64,000 nucleotides of DNA, taken from the NCBI RefSeq assembly GCF_009806985.1, contig NZ_WUAX01000011.1:62001-126000 (forward strand), written 5' to 3'. This document shows positions 1 to 8,761 of this stretch, in pieces. Positions within the stretch are counted from its first letter, which is position 1; each line of letters opens with the position of its first letter. The DNA is from Halorubrum sp. JWXQ-INN 858 (GTDB lineage: Archaea; Halobacteriota; Halobacteria; Halobacteriales; Haloferacaceae). The position numbers were made by a program, and so were the translations under genes. A model generated the notes under the pieces. That model did no database searches, was not told the origin of the DNA, and saw nothing but the letters and a program-made list of their open reading frames with translations.

Positions 1-148
1 GAGCGCGTCCCCGTAACCGACGCGCCTTGAAGATCGATGTCCGATCACTATTCACCGACGAAATCACACACATCCGCTAGTAAGATCCTTATATACAATA
101 CACACACTAAGGAAACGGCTTATCCCCGACGGTGTGCTATGGTGGCGC

Positions 149-304
149 ATGACGAAGAATCTGACGTCGATCGACCCGTACAGCCCGTCGGTCGGGTACT
201 ACGAGTGTCTGGAGTGTTCCTACCGCGAGTCGTCCGCGGAGCGGCTCGGGACCTGTCCGATGTGTGAGGGCCAGGTCCACAACATCGCCGTCCCGCGCGA
301 ATAG
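149..304 (+). CDS. Small zinc-ribbon (rubrerythrin-like) protein
   Basis: This encodes 51 residues. Two CxxC knuckles, CLEC near residue 20 and CPMC near residue 36, are spaced like the rubredoxin-type zinc ribbon at the end of rubrerythrins, so it should bind one zinc or iron. Short stand-alone proteins of this kind are common in haloarchaea and have no assigned role. The ATG at 149 is chosen because the weak TATA-like sequence near 117-124 lies about 27 bases upstream, as in a leaderless mRNA. A stronger TATA-like element (cttatataca) lies at 88-97. An in-frame GTG at 134 would add five residues. Confidence 0.72.
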   Translation: MTKNLTSIDPYSPSVGYYECLECSYRESSAERLGTCPMCEGQVHNIAVPRE

Positions 305-399
305 CACTGACCCGCGTAGCGGCCGGTCCGCGGTCGGCGGTCGGCGACGACAGCCGGAGACGGCCACCGTCGGCACCCCTCAGCGACCGTCGATGACGG

Positions 400-1344
400 T
401 CAGTACTCGATCGCCGCCGTGTAGCGGTTCAGCGCGATGACGGCGGCCGCGCCGCCGACGGCCGCGACCGCGAACGTCGGCCACGCCGCTCCCCACGTCT
501 CCCCGCGCTCGGCGAGCCGGAGCGACACCTCGACCACCGGGGCCCGCAGCGCGCCGACGATGAGGCTCACGAGGAACGCCAGCGTCGCCATCCGGTAGGC
601 GTCGAGCGCGCGCCGCACCACGTGTGCGACCGTGAACAGCCCGACGACCGCCCCCGCCATGAAGACCACGACCGGCGGCGCGGCCTCGACGGCCGGCCCC
701 GTTCCCGACCCCGTCGCCGACGCGGCCAGCCCGTCGATGAACGTCCGGAGCGCGCCCGACATGTGGTCGTACTGCCCGAGGATGATGAGCAGGAGCGACC
801 CCGAGATCCCGGGGAGGATCATCGCGCTCACCGCGACCGCGCCCGCGAGGAACACCACCGGCAGCTCGTTGCCGAGCGCCGTCGAGGCGTACCCGGACGT
901 GAGAAACGCCGCGAGGAAGCCGGCCACCGCGGCGGCCTTCCGACCGGGCGTCCCCAGGTCGACCGCGCCGAACAACACGACCGCCGACGCGGCGATCAGC
1001 CCGAAGAAGAAACCGAAGGTGGCGACGGGCGCGACCGTCAACAGGACGTTGACCGCGCTCAAGACGGCGACGACCGCGGTCGCGATCCCCATGCCCAACA
1101 CGAGGAGGAACGGTCCGTCGGCCTCCAGGAAGGCGGCCCGGGCGTCGGGGAGGTTCGCGGGGCGAACGCCGCCGAGCACGCGCCGGATTCGGTCGGGGTC
1201 GATCGCGGTCAGCGCGGCGATCAGTCGCTCGTATATCCCGACGATCAGCGCGATGGTCCCGCCGGAGACGCCCGGGACCGCGTCGGCACTCCCCATCGCT
1301 AACCCCTTGAAATACACCGCCACCCACGCCCGAACGTCCACCAT
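400..1344 (-). CDS. DUF368 family membrane protein (PopT-like polyprenyl-phosphate transporter)
   Basis: This is a polytopic membrane protein of 314 residues with about 8-10 hydrophobic segments. It carries the DUF368 N-terminal signature, GSADAVPGVSGGT near residues 18-30, and a second glycine/proline-rich repeat, ILPGISGSLLLIILG, in the middle. Bacterial DUF368 members (PopT) return undecaprenyl phosphate across the membrane. The gene starts four bases after the aglB stop on the same strand, so the two are almost certainly co-transcribed. I infer that it recycles dolichyl phosphate released on the outer face by AglB. The substrate is an inference; the family assignment is firm. Confidence 0.85.
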   Translation of the reverse strand: MVDVRAWVAVYFKGLAMGSADAVPGVSGGTIALIVGIYERLIAALTAIDPDRIRRVLGGVRPANLPDARAAFLEADGPFLLVLGMGIATAVVAVLSAVNVLLTVAPVATFGFFFGLIAASAVVLFGAVDLGTPGRKAAAVAGFLAAFLTSGYASTALGNELPVVFLAGAVAVSAMILPGISGSLLLIILGQYDHMSGALRTFIDGLAASATGSGTGPAVEAAPPVVVFMAGAVVGLFTVAHVVRRALDAYRMATLAFLVSLIVGALRAPVVEVSLRLAERGETWGAAWPTFAVAAVGGAAAVIALNRYTAAIEY

Positions 1345-1348
1345 CGCG

Positions 1349-4300
1349 TTACGCGATCGGCTCCGTCACGACCCCGTCGGGGGCGACGAGCGAGCCGGTC
1401 TCGTCGGTCGTTTCCTCACCGTCGTTCGCCCCGTCGTCGTCGTTCGCCCCGTCACCGTTCGCCTCCTCGTCGTCGAGCGGGCAGTCGGGGTTTCCGGACG
1501 GACAGTCGAGAAGCCGCTCTTCCAACTCGACGGTCGGCGTCGACTCGTCCTCGCCGATCACCTGTCCCTCGGTGACGTCGACCTCGCCGTACCCCTCGGT
1601 GACGAACTGCTCGTCGTCGACCGTCGGCTCGGTCGCGACCTCGTACGCGCCCGTGGCCCGCACGCTCGTGTTCGTGTACCCCTCCTCGGGGCCGAAGTCG
1701 TCGTAGTCCGACGTCGAGTACGGGAGGTGGAACTCGAACTCGCCGTCGGCGTCCGCCTCGGCGTACTGCGTGTACGCGAACGTCTCGCCGGACGGCTTCT
1801 CCAGCTCGACGACCGCACGGACCTCCTGACCCGGCTCCGCGCCGCTCCCCTCGACGGTCGTCCCGGGGACGCGCTCGAACGTCTTCACGAAGTCGTCGGC
1901 GAACCCTTCGAGGAGGCTCGTTCCCAGCACGGACTCCAGATCGACGCCGAGCGACTGCAGGGCCTGAAGCTGTCCGGCTCCGGGAGCCTGTCCCTGGGAA
2001 CCGGCGTGTACGAGGCGGTACTGTTCGAGCGCCTCGACGCGTTCCTCGGGGAGCCCGCCGACGCCGCCGATCTGGGCGGTGCCGCCCTGCTCGTCGACGT
2101 ACGCCTCCGCGGACTCCATGTCGTCGAACCGCTGGACGAACTCGCCCTCGTCGGCGGGCAGCGTCGCGATCTCGAGCTCCTCGCCGGTCTCGGGGTTCGT
2201 CACGCGCTCGGCGTCCCAGTTCACGACGACGGGCTCGGGCTCCATCGCGCTCCCGTACCCCTCGTACAGCCGTACCATCTGGCTCTCGTAGTAGCGCTGG
2301 GTCTGCACCTGCGTGACACCCTGGAGGCCGCCTTCCTCGGTCGGCCCGTAGATCAGGCGGTTGAAGTCCTCCTGTTCGACGTCGGCGTCGTCGTAGAAGG
2401 TGACTGGCGCGCCGAACTTCGAGTTCGGCGACACCATCTGGCTGTCGATCATCACGTACCGGGTGTCCCCGCCCTCGTCGCTCTGTCGGGCGAGCACCTC
2501 GGCTGCGCGCTCCTCGTCGGGCGCGAGCAGGTAGTTCGCCGCGTCCGTGGCGCCCTGTTGGAACGGGTTGGCGTTCGGGATCCGCTCCGCGCGCGTCGTT
2601 ATCCAGTGGCCGTAGTCCCACCACGACTGCACGCCGTACGCGCCCTCGGGGTAGTCGAAGTCGTCGTCGGCCGGGCGCTCGTAGGTGCCGTAGTACTCCA
2701 TCGCGTTGTCGTGCCCCTCGAGCTCGCCCGGCACGGGCGTCTCGTCGTTCATCCACTGGAGGCTGTCGTCCCACTGGACGACGTCGCCGGGACCGTTCGC
2801 GGCCCCGGCCGCCCACACCGGCGTCGCCATGAAGACGAGCGGCGCGAGCAGGACGATGAAGACGGCCGCACCCGTCATCACCTGCCATCCCTCGATGTCG
2901 CGGAGCCCCGCGAGCGACCGGTTCAGGTCGAGCCGGTCGAGCGCGAGCTGGAGGAAGTACGCCGCGCCGACCGCGACGATCACCGCGAGGTAGTAGTTGA
3001 ATCGGAGCTGCGTGAATGCAGCGCTGCCGATGAACGCCGCCCACACGACGAAGTAGAGCTCCTCGGTATCGTACCGTGCGAGGAACGTCGCGCCGACGAG
3101 GAACGCGGTCGCGACCAGCAGGCCGACGACCTGCCAGTCGAGCCCGACGAGCCCGCCGACGGCGTCGTAGAGGCCGGGGACGGCGAAGACGGAGGCGATG
3201 ACCGCGAGCGCGGCGACGACGTAAAGCGTGTGGTTGGTGTCGTCGCTCCGGACCAGCGGGCGCGCGAGGATCCAGAGGACCGCCGCGAGCGCGAGGAAGA
3301 ACGCCAGCCCGTACTGCGAGATGACGAAGTCCGCGAAGCCGTCCGCCTGCATGAGCGGGGGTTGCGCCTCGCCGATCGTCCGGGTGCCCGCGCCGGAGCT
3401 GAACGCGACGGTACGGAGGAGGTTATCAATCACCGTAGACCAGAGGGAGGGAAGCGCCAGCCAGACGACGCCGGCGGAGACGAGGATCAGCCCGCCGACC
3501 GTCGCCGGATAGGTCTCCGCTTCGAGGTCGCGTGATTCCCACTCCCGTGCGAGGAAGGCGAGGAAGACGCAGCCGATGGCGACGCCGAGCGGGAGCACGA
3601 CCTGCACGAGCGAGTAGGCGGTCGGCCGGAACGCGAACTCCTCCAGCGGCAGGACCATCAGGAGGGCGGCGACACCCATCGACACCGCACCGACGAAAGC
3701 GATCGGTTCCGGACTTCGTCCGTGAAACACGTCGCTCGTTATCTTGATCGCGAGGAAGATCCCGGTGAACCCGACCATCATCACGCCGGGCTGCCACGTC
3801 CACATGTAGACGGCGAGCGCGAGGCCCGCGAGCGCGGCGTACCCGACCGGAGTCCGCAGCGCGGCCCAGTCACGATCGACGACGAGCTCCCAGACGGGCT
3901 TTTCGCGCTCCGCGACCGCGAACGCGACGAGGAAGCCCAGGACTGCCAGCGACTGGAACAGGACTTCCCCGGCGTGGTGGTCGTTGAATCCCACGAGGCT
4001 GTACCCGAAGAACGTCCCCGAGAACAGCGCGAGGGTGAGCACCGCGACCACCGCCGGGAACCGGTCGACGAACCGCCGTGCGATCAGGTACGTCGGGATC
4101 GCGACAAGACTCCCGACGATCGGGGCCATGAGCAACATAACCTGCATCGCGCCCTCCTCGCCGCCACCCGTGATCGGGGTCGCCGCGAAGATAGCGAGAG
4201 CGGTGAGATGGTCCCAGAGGGTTCCGAACTGCCCCACGTGGTTCCCGAAGGGAAATCCGGTCCAGACGTCGTAAGGTAACGTGTTCGGGTAGTTTTCGAG

Positions 4301-4507
4301 GAGATACGTAGTCTCACGATAGTGATACCACGGATCGTTCCCCCGGAAGTAGATGTCCCCGTCGACGACGAAGTTACCGTACGAACGGATCCGCGTCCAG
4401 AACATGAAGGCGACGAGTCCCATCAGCGCAGGAACATGATAATAGGCCTCGAAGAGGTCGAGGACGGAGGATCCTCCATCGTCGGAGGATTCGTTGCGTT
4501 CGCTCAT
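1349..4507 (-). CDS. aglB: Oligosaccharyltransferase AglB (STT3 family)
   Basis: AglB transfers the lipid-linked glycan from dolichyl phosphate to Asn in N-X-S/T sequons of S-layer and other surface proteins on the outer face of the membrane. The 1052-residue protein has an N-terminal half of about 13 membrane segments and a soluble C-terminal half. Visible motifs are GNDPWYHYR (56-64, first acidic metal site), NDHHAGE (175-181, second DxD-like site), TIGE (377-380, external-loop glutamate) and the sequon-binding WWDYG (629-633). I place the start at the second in-frame Met because a TATA-like element sits about 28 bases upstream; an earlier Met would add eight residues. The C-terminus ends in an acidic Glu/Asp-rich stretch. 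DUF368 follows in the same operon. Confidence 0.97.
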   Translation of the reverse strand: MSERNESSDDGGSSVLDLFEAYYHVPALMGLVAFMFWTRIRSYGNFVVDGDIYFRGNDPWYHYRETTYLLENYPNTLPYDVWTGFPFGNHVGQFGTLWDHLTALAIFAATPITGGGEEGAMQVMLLMAPIVGSLVAIPTYLIARRFVDRFPAVVAVLTLALFSGTFFGYSLVGFNDHHAGEVLFQSLAVLGFLVAFAVAEREKPVWELVVDRDWAALRTPVGYAALAGLALAVYMWTWQPGVMMVGFTGIFLAIKITSDVFHGRSPEPIAFVGAVSMGVAALLMVLPLEEFAFRPTAYSLVQVVLPLGVAIGCVFLAFLAREWESRDLEAETYPATVGGLILVSAGVVWLALPSLWSTVIDNLLRTVAFSSGAGTRTIGEAQPPLMQADGFADFVISQYGLAFFLALAAVLWILARPLVRSDDTNHTLYVVAALAVIASVFAVPGLYDAVGGLVGLDWQVVGLLVATAFLVGATFLARYDTEELYFVVWAAFIGSAAFTQLRFNYYLAVIVAVGAAYFLQLALDRLDLNRSLAGLRDIEGWQVMTGAAVFIVLLAPLVFMATPVWAAGAANGPGDVVQWDDSLQWMNDETPVPGELEGHDNAMEYYGTYERPADDDFDYPEGAYGVQSWWDYGHWITTRAERIPNANPFQQGATDAANYLLAPDEERAAEVLARQSDEGGDTRYVMIDSQMVSPNSKFGAPVTFYDDADVEQEDFNRLIYGPTEEGGLQGVTQVQTQRYYESQMVRLYEGYGSAMEPEPVVVNWDAERVTNPETGEELEIATLPADEGEFVQRFDDMESAEAYVDEQGGTAQIGGVGGLPEERVEALEQYRLVHAGSQGQAPGAGQLQALQSLGVDLESVLGTSLLEGFADDFVKTFERVPGTTVEGSGAEPGQEVRAVVELEKPSGETFAYTQYAEADADGEFEFHLPYSTSDYDDFGPEEGYTNTSVRATGAYEVATEPTVDDEQFVTEGYGEVDVTEGQVIGEDESTPTVELEERLLDCPSGNPDCPLDDEEANGDGANDDDGANDGEETTDETGSLVAPDGVVTEPIA

Positions 4508-4532
4508 TAATTTGAACGATAGCCAAAACACG

Positions 4533-4538
4533 CATAAG
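4533..4538 (-). promoter_or_regulatory. TATA-like element for aglB
   Basis: On the minus strand the sequence reads cttatg, centred about 28 bases before the chosen aglB ATG at 4507. That matches the spacing of leaderless haloarchaeal promoters and supports a promoter for aglB separate from the methyltransferase gene upstream. Confidence 0.45.
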
Positions 4539-4550
4539 CGTTGTGAAAGC

Positions 4551-5372
4551 TCAGCCTGGTGTAGTATATCGACCGAGCACGGCGAACCGTCGACAGAGCG
4601 AGGGCCGTCGTGATACGAGTCGATCGATGACCGCTACCGAACGATTTCGTTGATACGGGTGAAGCCCGACCCACGCGTGAGTATCGATCGCGTGGTGGTT
4701 AAGTAGATCTCGAAAGGCACCGACAGTTGGCGCGTGGACATGGTTGAGCGGCTTATTTGACGGGTAGTACGGAAGGATGCCGAAAGCTCGTTGAGTGGAG
4801 AATTCGACGTTTCTCGGTTGCTTCCCGAGCAGAAGCGAGAGCCTGTTCGTCCATCCGGCGAGGTTCGGAGCCGAAAAGACAGTGTGGCCACCGTCCCGGA
4901 GTACCCTTGCGGTTTCTCTTATCGTGTTATCATACCACGTGAGATGTTCAAGAAGGCCAAACGAAATGACGAGATCTATCTCGCCGTCGTCGAACGGAAC
5001 GGCAGCACACTCGAGATCAATATCGTACACGTCTACCCCCCGCTCCTTCGCCGAACGTCGACGCTCGAGGTCCGTCTCGATACCGTAGATGTGGTCGCAC
5101 TCGAGCAGGTCACCCAGCGCGCGTGTGAATCCGCCGCTCCCGCAACCTAAGTCGACCATGTCATCGATCCCGCCCCGTCGATCGTACAACTGAACGAGGA
5201 TCGGAAGCAGCTCGTCGAGAGATTGCAGACTCGAGTTCTCATTTATTTCGGTATGCTCGAGTCGGCACCGCAACCGGCGCTCGATCCGATCGATCCGGGT
5301 GTCGGTCATCGTGTGAAAATCACACCCCGCTGGAATCAGTCCATCGTTCCGTTTCTCGTCGGTCGATACCAT
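4551..5372 (-). CDS. Class I SAM-dependent methyltransferase of the glycosylation cluster
   Basis: This is a protein of up to 273 residues with a Methyltransf_11/23 fold. The SAM-binding loop is VDLGCGSGGF near residue 73, followed by the acidic end of strand 2 (GIETD) and a motif IV-like ISFGLLEHL. The substrate cannot be read from the sequence. Its place upstream of aglB among glycosyltransferases suggests it methylates a sugar of the N-linked glycan. An alternative start is the ATG at 5309 (MTDTRIDRIERR), preceded by a Shine-Dalgarno-like GGGGTGTGAT and a perfect palindrome; I slightly favour this shorter form. GC content is lower than in flanking housekeeping genes. The gene is divergent from the kinase at 5437. 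Confidence 0.85.
   Translation of the reverse strand: MVSTDEKRNDGLIPAGCDFHTMTDTRIDRIERRLRCRLEHTEINENSSLQSLDELLPILVQLYDRRGGIDDMVDLGCGSGGFTRALGDLLECDHIYGIETDLERRRSAKERGVDVYDIDLECAAVPFDDGEIDLVISFGLLEHLTWYDNTIRETARVLRDGGHTVFSAPNLAGWTNRLSLLLGKQPRNVEFSTQRAFGILPYYPSNKPLNHVHAPTVGAFRDLLNHHAIDTHAWVGLHPYQRNRSVAVIDRLVSRRPSLCRRFAVLGRYTTPG
5311..5325. promoter_or_regulatory. Perfect 15-bp inverted repeat before methyltransferase start
   Basis: GTGTGAAAATCACAC is a perfect palindrome with a 3-base centre. It lies just upstream of the alternative methyltransferase start at 5309, in the region between that gene and the divergent kinase gene. It could be an operator or only a chance structure; if the longer methyltransferase start is used it is coding sequence. 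Confidence 0.3.
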
Positions 5373-5436
5373 GCCTACCCCCTCGGCGCTCGAGATCGAA
5401 CGACGTATGTGACCGTGTGGTTACGGGACGTGCGTG

Positions 5437-6498
5437 ATGGCTTTGCGAGACGAGTACCTGATCGCACTCTATCGCGACGCCCTCGGTGAGCCGATACGCG
5501 AGGTTGAGTACGTCTCCCTGGATCCCGGCGGGGGACACGCATACTTTTTCAAACCAACCTCAACGGATATCTCTGGGGTTGCCGACCGGATCGGGTGTGC
5601 GTCGTTCCCCCAGCGAGCCGGGAAGAAGATGTTGCACGCCGCGGCACGGTTTCCACCCCTCCTTCGGCTCGTCCCTCGAGTTGGCCGAACACGACTCCCC
5701 GTTGGTGAGAGCCGACAACCCGATCAGATTCTCTTGAGTAGTCGGATGCGTCTCGTCGAACGGACGACTTCAGTCGTCCACACGTTACCGAGAGGATCGG
5801 AGCGTGAGGTACGTGCCGAGATCGATGCCCGCCGAGACTTACCGCCTGCACTCCCGGTTCCCACCCTCCTCGAAAGCGACCGCTCGATCCCGTACTTCAC
5901 GGAACGATACATCGAGGGCCGATCCGCCGGACACCCGGAGGACGTACCCGAACGGTACGTACGGATCTACGAGATGCTGTTGACACTATACGAGGCAACG
6001 ACCGGCCCACCCCAGCCGACGGACATAGTCGTCGATCGCCGTCTTTCAGAGCTGGAGACGTCGATCGATCCCGTCCTGGAACAGGCTCGCTTATGGGTGG
6101 ACCAGGAGCCGCTTCCGACCGTGCTGCGCACGTGCGACGTTCATGGTGATCTGCATTCAGCAAATGTGCTCGTCACCGACGACGGACCGTTCTTCCTCGA
6201 CTGGGAGAACCGTCGTCGAGACCTCGCCTTGGTCGACCTCATTAGGCCGCTTCTGGTACAGTACTACGCTCGCAACGACATGACGTTCCTGAAGGAGATG
6301 GTCTCGGAGACTGGTAACGGACACGAGTACGCGACCTCGTACGCGGAACGAATCGGACCGACCGTTTACGACGGGCACGAGTGGTATTCCGCGCTGATCC
6401 CGCTCGGATGCCTCTGTCTACTCGAGGAGATGAAGAGGGGGACCCCGATGTGGAACACCTGTTACGATCTCTTAGAGAACCTCGTCAAGGAGAGGTGA
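5437..6498 (+). CDS. APH/choline-kinase-fold phosphotransferase in glycan cluster
   Basis: A 353-residue protein with the aminoglycoside phosphotransferase fold. The catalytic loop reads HGDLHSANV (about residue 236), the Brenner HxDxxxxN signature, followed by the metal-binding FLDWEN in place of the usual DFD/DxD. Family members phosphorylate small hydroxylated molecules such as sugars, choline and aminoglycosides. Inside a glycosylation cluster a sugar or glycan-precursor kinase is the likeliest role. The ATG at 5437 follows a GTG at 5434, so two starts are possible. Its 3' end overlaps the 3' end of the convergent GT4 gene by 27 bases. GC content is lower than the window average. Confidence 0.78.
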   Translation: MALRDEYLIALYRDALGEPIREVEYVSLDPGGGHAYFFKPTSTDISGVADRIGCASFPQRAGKKMLHAAARFPPLLRLVPRVGRTRLPVGESRQPDQILLSSRMRLVERTTSVVHTLPRGSEREVRAEIDARRDLPPALPVPTLLESDRSIPYFTERYIEGRSAGHPEDVPERYVRIYEMLLTLYEATTGPPQPTDIVVDRRLSELETSIDPVLEQARLWVDQEPLPTVLRTCDVHGDLHSANVLVTDDGPFFLDWENRRRDLALVDLIRPLLVQYYARNDMTFLKEMVSETGNGHEYATSYAERIGPTVYDGHEWYSALIPLGCLCLLEEMKRGTPMWNTCYDLLENLVKER

Positions 6499-7530
6499 AT
6501 ACACGTCCTTCAACAACCGCCCGACTACCTCGTCCCACGTCGTCAATTCTGTCGGATCGGGTCGAAGATCAGTGGCCTCGTGGATCGCGCCAGCCACTGT
6601 CTCCGGGTCACGTTCTCGGACGCCGAGACAGCCAGAGAGGTCCGTCCACTCGGAGAGTGCGGTCACGTCATGAACCACCACCGGGGTTCCGGCAGCGAGC
6701 GATTCACCTACTGTCAGTCCGTAGCACTCGAAATCGGACAGGGTTACATGCACCATCGCGCCCGCATAGAGGCTCGCCAATCGATCCTCGGACACGTATC
6801 CAAGGAAGTCGACCCGGGAGGTAACCCCCGCTTTCCGGGCCACCCGTCGAAGCTCGCGCTCATATTGCCCCGTTCCAGTGATCTTCAGCTGCAGTTCCGG
6901 GAGCTCGTCAAGAGCTTCGATGACGTACTGGACTCCTTTCGACTGGACTAGCCGGCTCGCCGAAAGGATGTAGGGTTCCGAAGAGGGGTGAGGATTCGCA
7001 CAGGCGTATCGATCGACGTCGATCCCGTTCGGTACGACGCGAGCATCGACCCCGAAGCTGTCCCGTAGCGCTCGTTGCTCCCACTCACTTACCGCGATAC
7101 ACTCGTCGGCGTATTGAAGCGGGAATCGGCCGACCGGACGGTAGACTCCGTGAAGTATGCCTCGAAGGCCGGAGACCGGACCCAAATAATGTGGAGTCGC
7201 CACAAACGGGACATGGCGAATCGCCCCGGCAGCCGCGAAGAGGAGGGGGAACGAGTGGTATCCATGGGCGTGAACGAGGTCCGGGCGATGGCGACGTATG
7301 GCGAGCGCAACGGTTGGTGCCACGTGATAGTCGTTGTTTGGCGCGACGCCGGGGACACGAACGATCGAAACGCCATTCTCCCGTTCTCGGACGGTTCGCC
7401 ACGTATCGCCCATCGTAACGACGGTGACCGAATGCCCGGCATCGACCAGTCGCTCGCTTATTTCCTTGACATGCCGCTCGATCCCCCCAGTGGCTGGCGG
7501 ATATCGTGGAGAGACTTGCAGGATGTTCAT
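6472..7530 (-). CDS. Glycosyltransferase family 4 (GT-B fold)
   Basis: A 352-residue retaining GT-B glycosyltransferase. The N-terminal glycine-rich acceptor loop is SPRYPPATGGIERHV (residues 7-21), and the C-terminal nucleotide-sugar domain contains the ExxxxxGxP-type element (FECYGLTVGESLAAGTPVV). It is cytoplasmic, without clear membrane segments, and would add one sugar to the lipid-linked glycan. Its start overlaps the end of the upstream GT2 gene by four bases (ATGA), so the two form an operon. Donor and acceptor sugars cannot be deduced. Confidence 0.9.
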   Translation of the reverse strand: MNILQVSPRYPPATGGIERHVKEISERLVDAGHSVTVVTMGDTWRTVRERENGVSIVRVPGVAPNNDYHVAPTVALAIRRHRPDLVHAHGYHSFPLLFAAAGAIRHVPFVATPHYLGPVSGLRGILHGVYRPVGRFPLQYADECIAVSEWEQRALRDSFGVDARVVPNGIDVDRYACANPHPSSEPYILSASRLVQSKGVQYVIEALDELPELQLKITGTGQYERELRRVARKAGVTSRVDFLGYVSEDRLASLYAGAMVHVTLSDFECYGLTVGESLAAGTPVVVHDVTALSEWTDLSGCLGVRERDPETVAGAIHEATDLRPDPTELTTWDEVVGRLLKDVYSPLLDEVL

Positions 7531-8663
7531 TCGAACGCCTCACGGGAAGACCGATCGATGTCCCACACACCATCCTGTTCATGACGGAGCTTGTACGATG
7601 CGACGAGCAGCGACACCATCGAATCTACGACCGGATACAGCGGTTGAAGCGGACCTAACCGTTCGGATTGACCGAGAGCAAAGCCGATCACAATGAAAAC
7701 AGGAACGGACAGGCCGATCGGGCCAAATGAGAGGGCGAACAGGACGGTCGAGATGGTTCCGAGCGCCATCGCCCACGGCGAGATCCACATCATCCATGCG
7801 TTCAGCGGGAGGACGATCCGACCGTAGAGCCCATATCGGCCGATTGCGTCCCGGTGCCGAACGAGGAGGTCGAGCAATCCCATCGCACGGCGGTCCTTCC
7901 TATTCCGTCGGGAAAGGAACCCTGATGTTCCTGCCTCCGCGAACCGCATTTCCGGATCGAAAGCGACGCGCCTACCGGTGCGCCGGAGCCGAACCGCGAT
8001 CTCGGTGTCGTCGGCGAGCGTGTCGTGTGGAAGGGGCTTGAAGGCATCACGCCGGAACATGAAGCACGGACCGTGAACGATGAACACCGAGTCCACACGG
8101 TTCTCGAGCAGTTGCAAGTCGGTGAGAAGTCCACGGTAATCCCGCTCAACCTCGCTTCCGGCGAGGAACTCGGCCTGCCGCCCGGTGACGCCGCCGACAT
8201 CCAGGTCGGAGAGATGACGTACTCCCCGGCGAACCACGTCCGGTGCGAACCGCGAGTCACAGTCCGTTCGAAGTATCAACTCTCCGCTGGCCGCCGAAAC
8301 CGCCTCGTTCACGGCCGCGGCGACACCACGTCGGGAAGGTTCCCGAACGAGTACCAGCGAGAGGTCGTCGACGTCTTCGAAGAACGATCGCACGACGTCA
8401 GCGGTTCCGTCGGTACTCGAGTCGACGACGACCACCTCCAACTTCTCGAGAGGGTACTCGAGATCACGGATGTTCTCCAGCCGTCTACGAATGATCGACG
8501 CCTCGTTGTGGCTTGGGAGCACGACACTGACAGTGGGCTCGAAGCTACTCTCCGGTGGATCGGGAGGGTTCAAGCGCAGCACTGAAAGACAGAGCAAACA
8601 GACCGCGTACGGCACGGCGGCTACGACGAACGTCACGACCGCGATCAGCACGAACACCAGCAT
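7527..8663 (-). CDS. Membrane-bound glycosyltransferase family 2
   Basis: A 378-residue GT2 enzyme with one N-terminal membrane segment (residues 2-30) and two or three near the C-terminus, flanking a cytoplasmic GT-A domain. Motifs are VSVVLPSHNEASI (about 45), VVVVDSSTDGTADVV, the metal-binding TDCDSRF, and the catalytic-base region LADDTEIAVRL. The layout resembles dolichol-linked or processive GT2 enzymes, so it may start or extend the lipid-linked chain. A TATA-like cttaatt at 8686-8693 (minus strand) lies about 27 bases before the ATG. It is the first gene of the GT2-GT4 operon. Confidence 0.9.
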   Translation of the reverse strand: MLVFVLIAVVTFVVAAVPYAVCLLCLSVLRLNPPDPPESSFEPTVSVVLPSHNEASIIRRRLENIRDLEYPLEKLEVVVVDSSTDGTADVVRSFFEDVDDLSLVLVREPSRRGVAAAVNEAVSAASGELILRTDCDSRFAPDVVRRGVRHLSDLDVGGVTGRQAEFLAGSEVERDYRGLLTDLQLLENRVDSVFIVHGPCFMFRRDAFKPLPHDTLADDTEIAVRLRRTGRRVAFDPEMRFAEAGTSGFLSRRNRKDRRAMGLLDLLVRHRDAIGRYGLYGRIVLPLNAWMMWISPWAMALGTISTVLFALSFGPIGLSVPVFIVIGFALGQSERLGPLQPLYPVVDSMVSLLVASYKLRHEQDGVWDIDRSSREAFE

Positions 8664-8761
8664 GGGTATACGAACACGATCCGCTCAATTAAGCGTCCTG
8701 CAAACGTCGCGACTGATAGTGATCGGTCGATACTCCGAAATCTGCCCTCGTTGCCGCATAC

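Noticed and set aside
632..3535. A 967-residue plus-strand ORF opposite DUF368 and aglB
   Set aside because: It is a mirror frame of two well-supported genes, with Arg/Asp/Glu/Val-rich composition typical of antisense frames in GC-rich DNA.
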